A stretch of DNA of 64,000 nt from Isochrysis galbana (Eukaryota > Haptophyta > Isochrysidales > Isochrysidaceae), in assembly GCA_018136815.1 (NCBI GenBank), contig CM030936.1, positions 3,020,474 through 3,084,473 on the forward strand. The letters run 5' to 3'. Within the stretch, counting starts at the first letter, position 1, and each line of letters opens with the position of its first letter. The notes beneath the pieces were generated by a model. The model was not told the DNA's origin, searched no databases, and saw nothing but the letters and a program-made list of their open reading frames with translations. The translations under genes and the position numbers were made by a program. Below, piece by piece: positions 10,319-20,313 of this stretch.

Positions 10319-11020
10319 ATGTCGACGAGCGTGAAGGACGCGATCAAGGCCTTCGAGGCCTCCGCAGAGTGTGTCGCTGCGGAGGCAGAGGACGTTCGCC
10401 TCTGCCCCATCTCGCTGCAGCTGCCACTTATCACCAAACTGGATGCGTCGCTCGGCACGCTCAAGGCGTGCAAGCACCTGCGACTCTCGACCAACGCCAT
10501 CGATAAGATCTCTAACCTCAATGGCCTGGATAACCTTGAAATCCTTTCGCTCGGGCGCAATGCCATCAAATCGCTCAATGGCATTGACCCTGTCGCCGAT
10601 ACGCTGAAGCAATTGTGGATTTCCTACAACCAGATTGGGTCTCTGGCGGGTGTCGAGAAACTTCAAAATCTCGAGGTGCTTTTTATGTCAAACAATAAGA
10701 TCAATTCGTGGAGTGAGGTGGAGAGACTGGCGAACTGTCCGAAGCTTCGAGACTTGCTGCTAAAGGGAAACCCACTGGAGTCGACCTGCGCAGACACAGC
10801 AGAATGGCGCGTCCAGATCGTCAAACGGCTACCCGGACTCAAGGTGTGTAAGTCTCGTTGGATGTGTACGCTGTGCCCCATCTTGGTTTGCACGTGATAA
10901 GCCCAGAGCCCGATAGAGTTGACCAACAGCGGATCTTCCTCCCCTCCCTCGCTCAAAACGCAGACCTTGGATGGTCTTCTCGTGGATGATGAGGAGCGAG
11001 AAAAGGCTTCTCAGCTGTGA
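10319..11020 (+). CDS. DNAL1: Axonemal dynein light chain 1 (LC1/DNAL1)
   Basis: A leucine-rich-repeat light chain of outer-arm dynein, bound to the motor domain of the gamma/beta heavy chain in motile cilia and flagella. Exon 1 is 10319-10843 and exon 2 is 10964-11020. The intron starts GTGTGTAAGT and ends AAAACGCAG, phase 0. The spliced product is 193 aa, close to the usual length of this family (about 190-200 aa). The N-terminus MSTSVKDAIKAFE and the LRR series (HLRLSTNAIDKISNLNGL, NLEILSLGRNAIKSLNGI, LKQLWISYNQIGSL, NLEVLFMSNNKINSW) are diagnostic. Exon 2 supplies the expected acidic tail TLDGLLVDDEEREKASQL. Reading through the intron gives a spurious ending, so the splice is well supported. 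Its presence implies a flagellated life stage. Confidence 0.93.
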
Positions 11021-11763
11021 GATTTTTTCAACATGTGCTGTTGCTGGGGGCGATACGGGCTCTTTGCCAAGAATGCGCACCTGCAGGTGATGCCTCCTGA
11101 TTGGGCCGTGGCCGTGAGGCCGTGCATCTTCCGTGTTGATGGGATGGATGACCTGGTGGGCCAAACGTGACCTCGACCGGAGTCAAGAATGATTGCTGGT
11201 GCCTCAGACGTTGAGGTGCGTGAGCTTTCGGGTGAATCCGGATTACTCGGCATCGCCAACAATGAGGTCCAGCGATGCCATGTTCCCCCACCCCAAAATG
11301 GCTTGTCCTCAAAGTGTAGGGGTGTGGGAGCCCTGTACTGTGAAATGCCTTCTACGGCCGTTTACGACGGCGGATCGCCTCTGCAGAATTAGGGCCTTGT
11401 TATACGCCCTCGCTGATTTCTTCAGCTCCCTATTTTCGAAACGGTGTATTTGGTCTCTCCAAGTTGCAATTTGGGTCTTTTTCAGAAAATAGAAAATAGT
11501 AGACCACCTGCACCTGCAGGTCACACGCGCTTGAGCATGCGGTCTACTAGCTACTAGGTGTTTCGAAGTTGGGGGAGAGATGGGCCAGCAGAGAGGGGCG
11601 AGGTCGTTCACAGCGGGAGATGCCATCTACCCGCGTGGGGAGGGGGATCGGGGTAGGCCCAGATAGAAATATGCAGGATATGAGAGATGTCTTGCGTCTT
11701 GCGTACTTCATACTTCGGCCCTTTTTCTTTTTCGGTGATTTTGAGTATCTCGTATCTCTGAAC
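11021..11763. other. Intergenic, no gene recognised
   Basis: Downstream of DNAL1 there is no supported coding region. Short frames at 11189-11492 have no recognisable motif. The stretch 11540-11760 leads into a retroelement 5' terminus. Confidence 0.45.
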
Positions 11764-12200
11764 AACTAAGTTTATACTTTGTTCACCCATGGGGGGGGGC
11801 ACGAACCCCCTCCCTCTCTCCACTCCTCCCCTGCCGTGGGGAAGGAACCACCCATCCTCCTGGCATGCCGGCCATACCTTATTTATACCTTATGGCATGC
11901 CAGGAGCGAGACTGCGGACTGCCCTCCCGACCCATTCCCCTCCCCACATGCTTGCCTGTCTCTCACTCCCTGGCCCACAAGCCACAAGGGTCAGCCCATT
12001 GCTCCAAACCCTCCTCCCCCCCTGTTCGACAAGCAGACAGGTGCAGCGTGGGGACACCTGAGGCTCAGGAGCGCTAGCGCTAGCGAGGGAAAGGTAAGAG
12101 GTAGGAGGTAGGCGAGGCCAGGGCGCCAGATCCCAGCCCCAGCCTCCTCTGCCCCCTGAGTGAGATAAGCTGGCCTCTAGGAGCCTGCAGGCGCGCCATC
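11764..12200 (+). mobile_element. 5' part of palindrome-headed retroelement (same family as 49.85 and 50.7 kb)
   Basis: It starts with AACTAAG-TTTATA-CTTTGTT at 11764-11783 followed by CACCCATGGGGGGGG and a GC-rich region matching 50704-51190 and the reverse complement of 50103-50613 (CTCCACTCCTCCCCTGCC, GGAACCACCC, CTGGCATGCC, GACCCATTCC, AGACAGGTGCAG). The match decays where it meets the gypsy element. No 3' end or target duplication was identified for this copy. Confidence 0.65.
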
Positions 12201-12239
12201 GCGCGTGCCGCAGGAGAGGGAGAGAGAGCGAGGAGAAGG

Positions 12240-12376
12240 GGTGTCGTGTCGAGCGCTACCGGAGGGCTCTGAGCCACTCCGTCGCGAGCAGCACCGGCGG
12301 CTAGCGCGGCGCTTTGGCCCTCCTCCCCACCGGGAGTCGGGTGAATGAAATTCTGGACTGGGTCGGGCAACCCCAT
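12240..12376 (-). pseudogene. Gag N-terminal fragment of the gypsy element
   Basis: From ATG at 12376 (-) the frame begins MGLPDPVQNFIHPTPGGEE and continues with QSAALAAGAARDGVAQSPP. The frame at 55590 (+) begins MGMPDPIQNFIHPTPGEEE and continues almost identically. The two copies diverge after the LD(T/S)T residues, so both are truncated. It lies downstream (in the - direction) of a full LTR, which is where gag should start. The conserved start, with mostly conservative residue changes, suggests a real gag ORF. Confidence 0.65.
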
Positions 12377-12570
12377 TTGGGTGTCTGGACGGGGAACGAA
12401 CGGCGAACGAAGGGCTGTGGGGCGGCGAGGCGCTCCTAGCGGCCCTAGTGTGTTGGGTTTTAAGAGATTGTTAGACCTACAAAGAACTCTTCCCTCAAGG
12501 AGGGAGCCTAGGCTGCTAGAGTGCAGCGACGCAGCGAACAACGACGGACAACGATCCTGAGAACAACAGG

Positions 12571-13557
12571 ATACACCGACTCACGAACACACCAGAATCA
12601 TTCACCTAAATTAACCAAGCAAAACATCAAGTAACTGAAACCCCAAATCGCCGACAACCCAAACTCGTCGCGAGAGACGGAGAGAGAGAGAGAGACTCCG
12701 CAGCGACGGCCGGGAGCGTGTCTCCGTTGTAACTTCCCACGTAGCGGAGAGTCCGAAGGGGAGCGTCATGTCGCGCGACCACGGCGATCACTTTGGATAC
12801 AGATCACAACGAGATATCTTCACGACCGAGGAAATCTTGCCGTTGAGCGTGAACCTTCTAGACGCTTCTAACGAACAACCCTGAGTAGCAACCAAGGGGA
12901 AGAAACACCAAAGGGGCCAAGGCTTGCATGTAGCTTGCATCAAGGGGAAAGATTCCCTCACCTAGGAAGCGAACCTACACCGGTCTCCAAGGGGAGATGG
13001 CAAATTAAACCTCAAATCTCGAGCGGCTAGAGCAACCGACTCGCTCGCCAAAACCTTGACCGAGAAGAAAGAAGCAAGGACCTACAAGCCAAGGGTAGCG
13101 GACCTAGGGAATGTGAGAGGAAGTTTCCGAGCGCCAAGACGAACGCCAAACGCTGGAAGACAACGAAACCCTAACCAGGCTAAACAAAACCTATGAAGAA
13201 CAGGCCTGGACGACAACGAAAGTGAGCAAGTCCCAAGAAAGAACCGGAACCCAACAAGAAACGACAAGCCTTGCAAGAAGCTAAACAAGCCTTCACAAGG
13301 TAACCTGATAGCCTGAGACAAGCGCGCAGCGAGTGACAGGCGACCTGGCTCCTTTGGGTCAAGATTACCCGAAAGGAGGAAACCTGGAATCTAGACCTGA
13401 CAGACAGGCTAGAAGGAACGAAACGAGAACTCGAATTCTAGATCGCTAGGGACGAACCCTACCAACCTAGGTATGCCTGAGCTTCACCGTGTGGCCGCAC
13501 GGCGAAGGACCTGGAAACAAGAGCCTGGAAATCGCATCATCTAGGATGAATGCGACA
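12571..13557 (-). mobile_element. LTR of Ty3/gypsy-like element
   Basis: Read on the - strand it opens at 13557 with TGTCGCATTCATCCTAGATG. The same start is found at 15461 (-), 54417 (+) and, diverged, 22266 (+). Internal parts match 22266-23050 (GCCATCTCCCCTTGGAGA, GATTCCCTCACC-type motifs and the terminal GTTTTGCTTGGTT...GTGAGTCGGTG). The end near 12571 is placed at the GTGAGTCGGTG motif shared between copies. The exact 3' boundary is uncertain. Confidence 0.65.
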
Positions 13558-13944
13558 CCCCCCGACTAAGATCGAGACGTTTCCCGATGTCGAGCGGTGA
13601 ACCTGGAAACAGAGACCTGGAACCTGGAACCTGAGCTGACCAGAGGTCAGAATCGGAACAAGAAGCAACGGAACATAGCGAGCGAAACGTGGAGACAAGA
13701 ACACCCTTTGGATCCAAAGCGAGCACGAAATCGGCGGCTTAACGCGGCGGCCTCTTTCGTACGCACTGCCCCACCCACTTCTCCCTTTTACAGGAGCTTT
13801 GCTCGGGTGTTGCGCCGGGTGTAGAGCGCAGGCAGCACGCGTTCATCACCTCCATGATTCGCTCGGACGGAAACTTGAACTCGGAGCCCTAGCCGAGGCG
13901 TGGGGCTAGCCTAGGGGGACGGGTCCCTTACCCAAGACATGGGA

Positions 13945-15444
13945 TCAACGAGAATGGAGCCTGGATCGAGTGCGCGAAGACGGCGCATCGAGAACGAGAG
14001 GAAGAGGAGTATCCCTGGCTGACGAAGAAGTTGCTTCCGGGGACTCAACATCTTCTGGACAAGTCTCCTCGACGGAGCGATCATAATCATCAAGCAAATC
14101 AGAACAACGACGGAGCAACTCGGAACGAGGCTCCCAGGTGGCTTCTCGAATAGAATAGCCACGCCACTTCACGAGGTACTCGATAGAATCGCCATGGCTA
14201 CGACGATCGAGCAACTTTTCAACGATGTACTCGTCGTCAGCCAGCGGCTCTTCATCAACGAAAGTATGATACGGCCGGAGGTTCGAGATATGCACCTCCT
14301 CCTTGACTAACCGGTTCTCCAAATCACGGAGTCTGTACCTAGTGTCGGACAGAGCCTCTACGACGCGGTAGGGACCCGAGTAGATGAATTGCAACTTGTT
14401 GGCATGGCCTGGTAATCGCATGCAGACGCGATCCCCAGGTTCGAAACGCGCTGGTCGTTGGGACTTGATGGTAGCGTCACGGACTGACTCAGCCTGAGCG
14501 GCTAGGGTAGCCTCGAGAGCGCTGGACCAAGAGAGGCGGAGGCTCGCATTTAGCCTGGATGCGTACGAGCGAACGTCGGCGGACGCCGCCTCGAGAGCAG
14601 TTGGCGAAACAGACTTCGGATCAGAGAGTTGAGCGGGCAGACGCAGCTCACGCCCAAAGATCAAAGACGCTGGAGACCGGGAGGTAACACGACCGGAAGA
14701 AGCCCTCAACGAGAGGAGTAGGAACGGCAAATGGTCGACCCAATGGCTGCCACCCTCGTTCGAGGCGCGCATTAAACGGATGAGCGTTTGCTGAGCGCGT
14801 TCGACGAAGCCTACACCCTCATGTCGGTACGGCTCTGTACTCGACAAATCAGTCCCGGTGAGCTCCAGAATACGCGAAACAAGAACCGAACATAGATTCG
14901 AACCGGCGTCGGTTCGAAGCTGCCTAGGGACTCCATAACGCGTCACAATCAAGCGGATGAACATGTCCAAGGCTACTTCCGACGAGGGATCCCCATTCGA
15001 CGGCTCAGCCTCAATCCATCGAGTGAGCGAGTCGATGAAGACGACCAGCTTGTCGTAACCCGAGACTCCAGGCACGAAGTTGTGAGTGGGACGGCCCCTA
15101 GTGATGAGAGGAAGGCCGTCCGGCCCATGTAGGTTGGGGACGGTAGCGTCCGACACGCGTTCGACGCAAGCGTCTTCAGGTAGTCGATCGAGAAGAGCAG
15201 TGGTGATTACTGACGGGCCCGCTCCAGTGTCAGCCAGGGTGCTGTTCACCGTGAGGGCAACGTCCGGGAGAACGAACCCTTGAGCTGCGCGGTCGCCATC
15301 GGCACGGCAGACCACGAGATCGCGGACATAGAGGCAGTGACGAGGGTAGAGCGGCGGCGGCGTGTCCGCGATAGATTCTACTGGAAGCGAGGTTCCGGCT
15401 CCGGGTGACGGGGTCTGGAAACAAGAGCCTGGAAATCGCATCAT
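13945..15444 (-). pseudogene. Chromodomain Ty3/gypsy Pol remnant: protease fused to integrase
   Basis: A 499-codon open frame. Residues of about 65-95 contain a retroviral-type aspartic protease active site (LADTGAGPSVITTALLDRLP). From about residue 128 the frame runs into an integrase core: VVFIDSLTRW (first Asp), LRTDAGSN (second Asp), then HEGVGFVERAQQTLIRLMRA (Glu region) and TSRSPASLIFGRELRLP. The C-terminus (about 430-480) is a chromodomain (EYIVEKLLDRR, YLVKWRGYSIREATWEPRSEL). Reverse transcriptase and RNase H, which should lie between protease and integrase, are absent, yet the frame stays open across the junction. The chromodomain marks a chromovirus-type lineage that targets heterochromatin. 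It is non-autonomous as it stands, though it lacks stop codons. Confidence 0.85.
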
Positions 15445-15461
15445 CTAGGATGAATGCGACA
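15415..15461 (-). repeat. 47-bp remnant of the upstream (5') gypsy LTR
   Basis: These 47 bp repeat 13511-13557 nearly exactly, starting TGTCGCATTC on the - strand, and then run directly into the pol remnant. The rest of the 5' LTR, the leader, gag and the start of pol are missing at this point. Confidence 0.75.
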
Positions 15462-15667
15462 AGGGGGTGGGCGGAGCGAGAGCCTCCGAGAGCTCCGCCC
15501 AGCGAAAAATAGGCAAATCCCGCGCCTTTTGACGGGATAAGTCGGGGCGCTCTCCGAGATGGAGTATTTAGGCCTGTTTGGCCGTTTTGGGGTTTGAAGT
15601 TACGCTTCACGGCCTTCGTTGTGGGGGCTCCGGGGGGGGGGGGGGCTATGGCCCAAAGGGCACCGAA

Positions 15668-15790
15668 TATGTGCTAGATAGGTGTTTTCCGGGGGTTCTA
15701 CCGCTTTACTTTGGTGGATTTCCTCAATCCTGACTTTTCATTTTTACACCCTGAGAAGTTAAAATAGTGTTTGATGTTGATGTTTGACCG
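15668..15790 (+). repeat. Dispersed repeat, second copy at 26.3 kb
   Basis: It shares with 26308-26440 the words TATGTGCTAGAT, CGGGG(G)TT(C/T)(A/T)ACCGCTT, TTTCCTCAATCCTGACTTTT, CATTTTTACAC and AATAGTGTTTGA, in the same order. Its class is unknown. Confidence 0.65.
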
Positions 15791-16085
15791 GTGGCGGAGG
15801 TGAGGGAGGCGGCGGTGAGGGAGGCGGCGGTGAGGGAGGCGGCGGTGAAGGCGGTGGCGGCGAGGGAGGCGGTGGTGACGGCGGCGGCGAGGGAGGCGGT
15901 GGTGACGGCGGCGGCGGCGAAGGCGGCGGCGGTGCGGCGGTGAAGGTGAAGGCGGCGGCGGCGAAGGCTGCGGTGGCGAGGGAGGCGGCGGCGAAGGCGG
16001 CGGTGGCGAGGGAGGCGGCGGTGAAGGCGGTGGCGGTGAGGGAGGCGGCGGTGAGGGCCGTGGAGGCGACGGTGGCGGAGGGGCG
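15787..16085 (+). repeat. GGC-rich minisatellite, about 15-bp unit
   Basis: This is a tandem array of variants of GGAGGCGGCGGTGAG (GGCGGCGGTGAGGGA and similar), open on the + strand as Gly-Gly-Gly-Gly-Glu repeats. No gene structure surrounds it, so the open frame is most likely a by-product of the unit length being a multiple of three. Confidence 0.8.
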
Positions 16086-16099
16086 TCGATCTATTTAAG

Positions 16100-16300
16100 G
16101 TGGCCGGGAGAATAAGAATAAGTTTCTAATACCCGGATATTCCGAATATCTGGCATATCTGGCATGTCTGATGTCTGCCCGACTATCAGTATCTATCTGG
16201 ATATTCCTAATGAGCTCCAGAGGTATCCGGATACTATCTGGATACCAAATCTGAACTCCAACCAGATATCCAGATTGCTCAAATCAAACCTGTTACGGGT
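16100..16300. repeat. Cluster of GGATAT/ATATCTGG palindromic motifs
   Basis: The stretch contains repeated CCGGATAT, ATATCTGG and CTGGATA words in both orientations, giving many potential stem-loops. It resembles a short foldback element but no clear termini were identified. Confidence 0.4.
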
Positions 16301-16579
16301 CTTACTCCACAACAGGCCAAACACTTGTGCTGGGGGCGCTTGGCGCTTGGGCTTGTCCACAGAGCACTGACTGTACCCACACAAACCCTTTTGAGTTGAC
16401 ACTCGCTCGGCCTTCTTCAGCGGACCTCGCGCCCCACCCCGCCCGCGCTTTCGTGGCAACGTTCTCCCGCGCTTCTAAAATCAAGCATTATTGACGAATT
16501 TATTCTTGGTACTTCTACCCAAGCCCGCAAGGGGGCCCATATGTGTCTCAAAGGGCCCCCAGGGGCCAGGGGCCGCCAA

Positions 16580-16665
16580 AGACCCCTAGGGGCTCCAAAT
16601 ATAGCCATATATACTCGAGAAGCGATTAGCGTCCTCCAGGAGGACTAGGCATGTACGAGGGTTAA
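16580..16665 (+). repeat. Short dispersed repeat, second copy at 32.45 kb
   Basis: It shares with 32447-32535 CCCCTAG(G/A)GGCTCC, ATATAGCCATAT, CGTCC(T/A)CC, GGA(C/T)TAGGCAT(G/A)TACGAG and GGTTAA. Near 16640 it also holds a GTCCTCC-AGGAGGAC palindrome. Function unknown. Confidence 0.55.
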
Positions 16666-16803
16666 TTAAGACTGCGCATTGCGCCGTTGCGCCTAGCTCA
16701 TTGCCCAGTCCCAGTCCCGCCTTCTTAAGATTAGGAATCGCTCCGCGCGACTGACTGCGGGTGGCGCCGAGAGGGTTGAGCTCCGCGAGCCTCCGACGCG
16801 AGG

Positions 16804-18253
16804 ATGTGGGCCGCCATCTGCGCGACCGCTCTCGTCGGCGGCATAGGCGAGCCCGCCAGGCGGATGGCGCACATACAGACCGCCAGGCACAGAGCACTCG
16901 CTTGCACTGCCGCTGCAGATGCCAAGATCGACTGGAGCTTTCTTGATGGAGCGTACATGATCACGTGCCCTGACGCTGACGGCAGTAACCCACGACTCAA
17001 TCGGGTGAAACCGGCCCTCGATGAGGTGGGGTTGGGAGACTTGGTAACTGTGCGAGAGTTTGACAAGGATAACGAGGATCGCATACGCGGCTGCTACACC
17101 TCTCACATTGCGGTGCTGCAAGAGGCTCAGCGGAAATTGGAGGGCAAGAAGGACTGCAACGTGCTCGTACTTGAAGACAACATTGATGTCTCACCCCGCA
17201 TTTCTCCGGAGGTATTAGCTGCAGTTAGAAAATATGTCACCGAGCCTGCTATGGAGCCTCGCGATATGGTTCATCTGGCATACATCATGTAAGTCCCATG
17301 GCCCACTCTCTAGTTGTTCCATTCCTCACTCTCTCTAGCTCAAGTGCCCGGGGGTTCAACCTTGCCAACGGTGTGATACAACAGCAAATTTTACCTCCGC
17401 TGGCCGTGTACATGCGTCATCTGGGCCCGGCATTCAGCCAGTGTAACCTCAAGTCATGTGAAATGGTGTCTCGGTGGGGTGGGGTGGGGAGGCGGGGGGC
17501 ATGGGGCATGGGGATGAAATGCTGGCTGGCGTTGTTTGCTCTGCATGCTCATTTGCGTTGACGGTGCTAATAGACCTCCTTGATGGAGAATGGTTGTTGC
17601 AGCCCATCGCTTCAGCCAATTGTCCAGCAGCACTGCCACTGCTTTGCCATGTTAGGTATGTCCCCGGTCTCTCTGTCGAGCGCACGGGTGAAGAGCACAT
17701 CGTTCGGCTCTTGTGTACTCCTGACTCCGTGCTTGGCACTACTGCGTATATTATCACGCGATCAGGTCTTGACGCACTCCTAGAAGAGCATCGGCGATGT
17801 GGCTACTCGCCAGGCGATGCAATTCCTAATGTCATGGCTCGGCTATTTCCCAAATCTCGTTTTGCCGCATTTCCGATGCCATTTCATCGTGCAGCAAACA
17901 TTAAATCGCTCGTGAACGCACAACTCGACAACCTTCGAGCCATCCTTTTCCTCCCAGTGTTCTACACCTCGTGGGAGCGTCTCCTCGTGGGTTCGGGCAA
18001 AAACACTAATGTTCTCTTCCCATCTCTCGTGGGAAGTTTTGTCATTGTTGCACTCGGCTCAGTCGGTGAGCTCGTATCATCTATTACCGCTGCATCACGC
18101 GGCGAGGAGATCAACCTGTTGCTTCCCATGATGTCGGCTATCTTTGCTATTCCCTCTTTGGCCGTGTGCTTCTATGGCCTCTCGCTTGCGCCCAAGCCGC
18201 AGTCGTCAATGCCGACGAGAAGCGAAGCGGCTACGAGCGAGATGAAGCAATGA
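16804..18253 (+). CDS. Glycosyltransferase family 25-like membrane protein
   Basis: Two exons: 16804-17288 and 17656-18253. The intron (367 bp) has a perfect GTAAGT donor and a TTAG acceptor. Splicing joins HLAYI-M-YVPGLSVERT in frame and gives 360 aa. Residues of about 45-165 fit the family-25 (LPS/collagen galactosyltransferase-like) pattern: AYMITCPDADGSNPRLNRVK for the donor-binding start, GCYTSHIAVLQEA, and the metal-binding VLVLEDNIDVSP. The second exon contains TAYIITRSGLDALLEEH and DAIPNVMARLFP, also usual in the family. Two hydrophobic segments near the C-terminus (about 285-305 and 325-345) suggest a membrane anchor, which is less typical. It probably acts in the ER or Golgi. The acceptor sugar is unknown. 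Confidence 0.78.
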
Positions 18254-20313
18254 TTGTTCATGAGTCGCCATTCAGTCGTTTTGCAACCGGTGAATGGGTG
18301 TATGAGAATTTCTATTAACATCACATTCAATGGGTTGTTGGTTGTCTCTTGAGTCGATGCCCGGCACGATACCCATACACGAGGAGATGAATAGCAGTTG
18401 TCTGCACTCCTCACACAGGCCGCAATTGTGTGCGGCGCATGATGTCGTTGCATTGTTGTGGGGCGCAGTGTTTGTGTGCGCGGGTATGGGATACGTGTGT
18501 GGCTAAGTGCGTGTGGTATTAATTAGTATAGGTCGTGGGGGAAGGTGTGAAGTGTATCGGTGCGTGCGTGCGTGTTGCAAGAACCGCCTCTCAACAGCTG
18601 TCATCACATCATCTTGCTGGTATATAGTATGCGCCTGTCGCGGGTCGGACGAGGGAGCTTGCAAGCACCCATGGGATATGGGGTGAGGATCTCCCGTGTC
18701 ATCAACTGGTCCCCGTGCCCTTTGCCCTTCTCCTTGCCGTGGGTTTTTTTTTGCGCCCTCCTCCCTCGCCTTCTCAACTAATTTCGACCTATTTTCATAA
18801 CAGAGTGGCAATGTGGGCGCCTCGCGCCCTCGCGCCCCCCTCTTGTTACGGATGCCCCTCCGTCCTCTCCTCCGTCCTCTCCTGTATTTACTTTCTGAGT
18901 CCTGTGAGATCTCTCTCTTCACGTGAGGAGAGGCGACGGGCCTCCTCTCTCCTTTTCTCTCTCCCCCCTGTTTCCCCTTCTCACGCGCTCACCCTGTTTA
19001 CGTTGGTGTTAGTGTTCTACGTGTTACTGGGTACGTGTGTGGCCTAGGGGGCCGTATGCGCGCACTATGAGGTGCGCTGAGGGCTGAGGGCTGCGCAGAT
19101 GACGTCTTGCCTTCAGCAGGCAGACGATCAATCTCGGACGGCCGACGAGTGGGACGGATCAATAAGGAATCCGGTGTGATGAATACTCCGTTTCAAAATA
19201 CGTCTATCACTCCCGCGGCGGGCGCCGCGGTTCTTTACCGGTAGAGCCCCAGAGCGTGTGCAAGGGAGGGGCGAGGTGGGAGGAGGAGAATCGCACCATT
19301 TTCTGGCGAAGATTTTCGTGGTGGCAGGTGGCCCCCCTGGGAGTTTTGTTGTGGGCTTGGGAAAATGGTCAAAAAATGTCACCCCCCCCCCATATTAGTA
19401 CTTAAAACCCCCTGTTTGACCGCCCTAGGGAAGGGGAGGAGTGAAGGGAACAGGGGCGATGTCGGATAGAAGGCGTAAGGAACCGGCAAATAGTAGGTGT
19501 CGTAGCCCTGAATCTTCAGATGATTTTTTTTGCCTCCCTGCCTCTCCTCGCTCCCTGCCTCTCCTCCTCCCTGCCTCTCCTCCTCCCTGCGCAAAGACGT
19601 GTGAAATCTAGTTGTGGAATGCCTAGGTGTTTCGTGACGGGCTTTATTCTTGTAAATTGGAAAACGCGTCAGTGGTTGGGCTTAGGTTAACCCCCAACCC
19701 TCGTCGATTTTGGTAAACGGGCATGTGGACATTTGATGGCTCAACTTCATTCCGCCCCACATTCGACGGATCGCGACCTTCCATGGCCGCGTGTGCGGTG
19801 AGAATATTATAACGTGTTAGATCTCATAGCTAGTGAAAATAGCTGATCTAAAACTATCAAGAAGCAAAACTTGAAGGTTGCCCTCTCCTCAACCTCAACA
19901 AGAATCTGCGACGCGGCACCACGCACTGCAAATGCAGCACAACTCACTGCAAATGCAGCACATTGCAATGCATTCGAAGCCGAGGGCGCGTCCAACCCGA
20001 AACAGCAAGCGCACAAATCAATCTACTAACGATGCCGAAGGCGCCTCTAGTCCGAACAACAAGCGCACAAATCACTCTACTGAGAGAGTCCTGTCCCCTC
20101 GCAACTCCATTTTCCTTCGCAATTACGAATATCCCGTACATGGCAAGGCAATCGTGGGAATTGGTAACCGCCACAAGCGGCACGTGCATTGACACAATGC
20201 TTTCCCCCCCGTAGTGCTTGCATCAAATTGAGATGAGGGGGGTGAGCGCAGAGTCCAATTGCAATCGATATTTGCTCGAATGTCTTTGTGAAAGGCCATT
20301 CTCCATTGCATGC
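18254..20313. other. Two-kilobase interval of repeats, no supported gene
   Basis: A segment at 18840-19040 matches the reverse complement of 57725-57860 (CTCACGCGCTCACCCTGTTTACG-type motif, CACGTGAGGAGAGGCGACGG). The end of a LINE family (GTAGCCCTGAATCTTCAGAT then T tract) lies at 19486-19530. A 54-bp unit is duplicated in tandem at 19976-20083 (AGCGCACAAATCA(A/C)TCTACT in both). A 104-codon frame at 19878-20192 spans these repeats but has no domain. I would not call it a gene. Confidence 0.45.
19199..19440 (-). repeat. Dispersed repeat, inverted copy of 24.67-24.93 kb
   Basis: The reverse complement shares with 24670-24930 CTAGGGCGGTCAAACAGGGG, TACGAAAATCTTCGCCA, GAAATGGTGCGAT, CTCTACC(C/G)GTAAAGAA and (C/G)GCGCCCGC(C/G)G(C/G)GG. 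The order of blocks is partly rearranged (the GGTCAAACAGGGG block is at opposite ends relative to the rest), which hints at a DNA-transposon-like or rearranged element. Confidence 0.6.

Noticed and set aside
10844..10897. Unspliced end of DNAL1 (VCKSRWM...)
   Set aside because: A canonical intron removes it and exposes the family-typical acidic C-terminus.
15784..16098. Open frame of 104 codons of Gly-Gly-Gly-Gly-Glu
   Set aside because: It is a minisatellite whose unit length is a multiple of three; no gene context or conserved flank.
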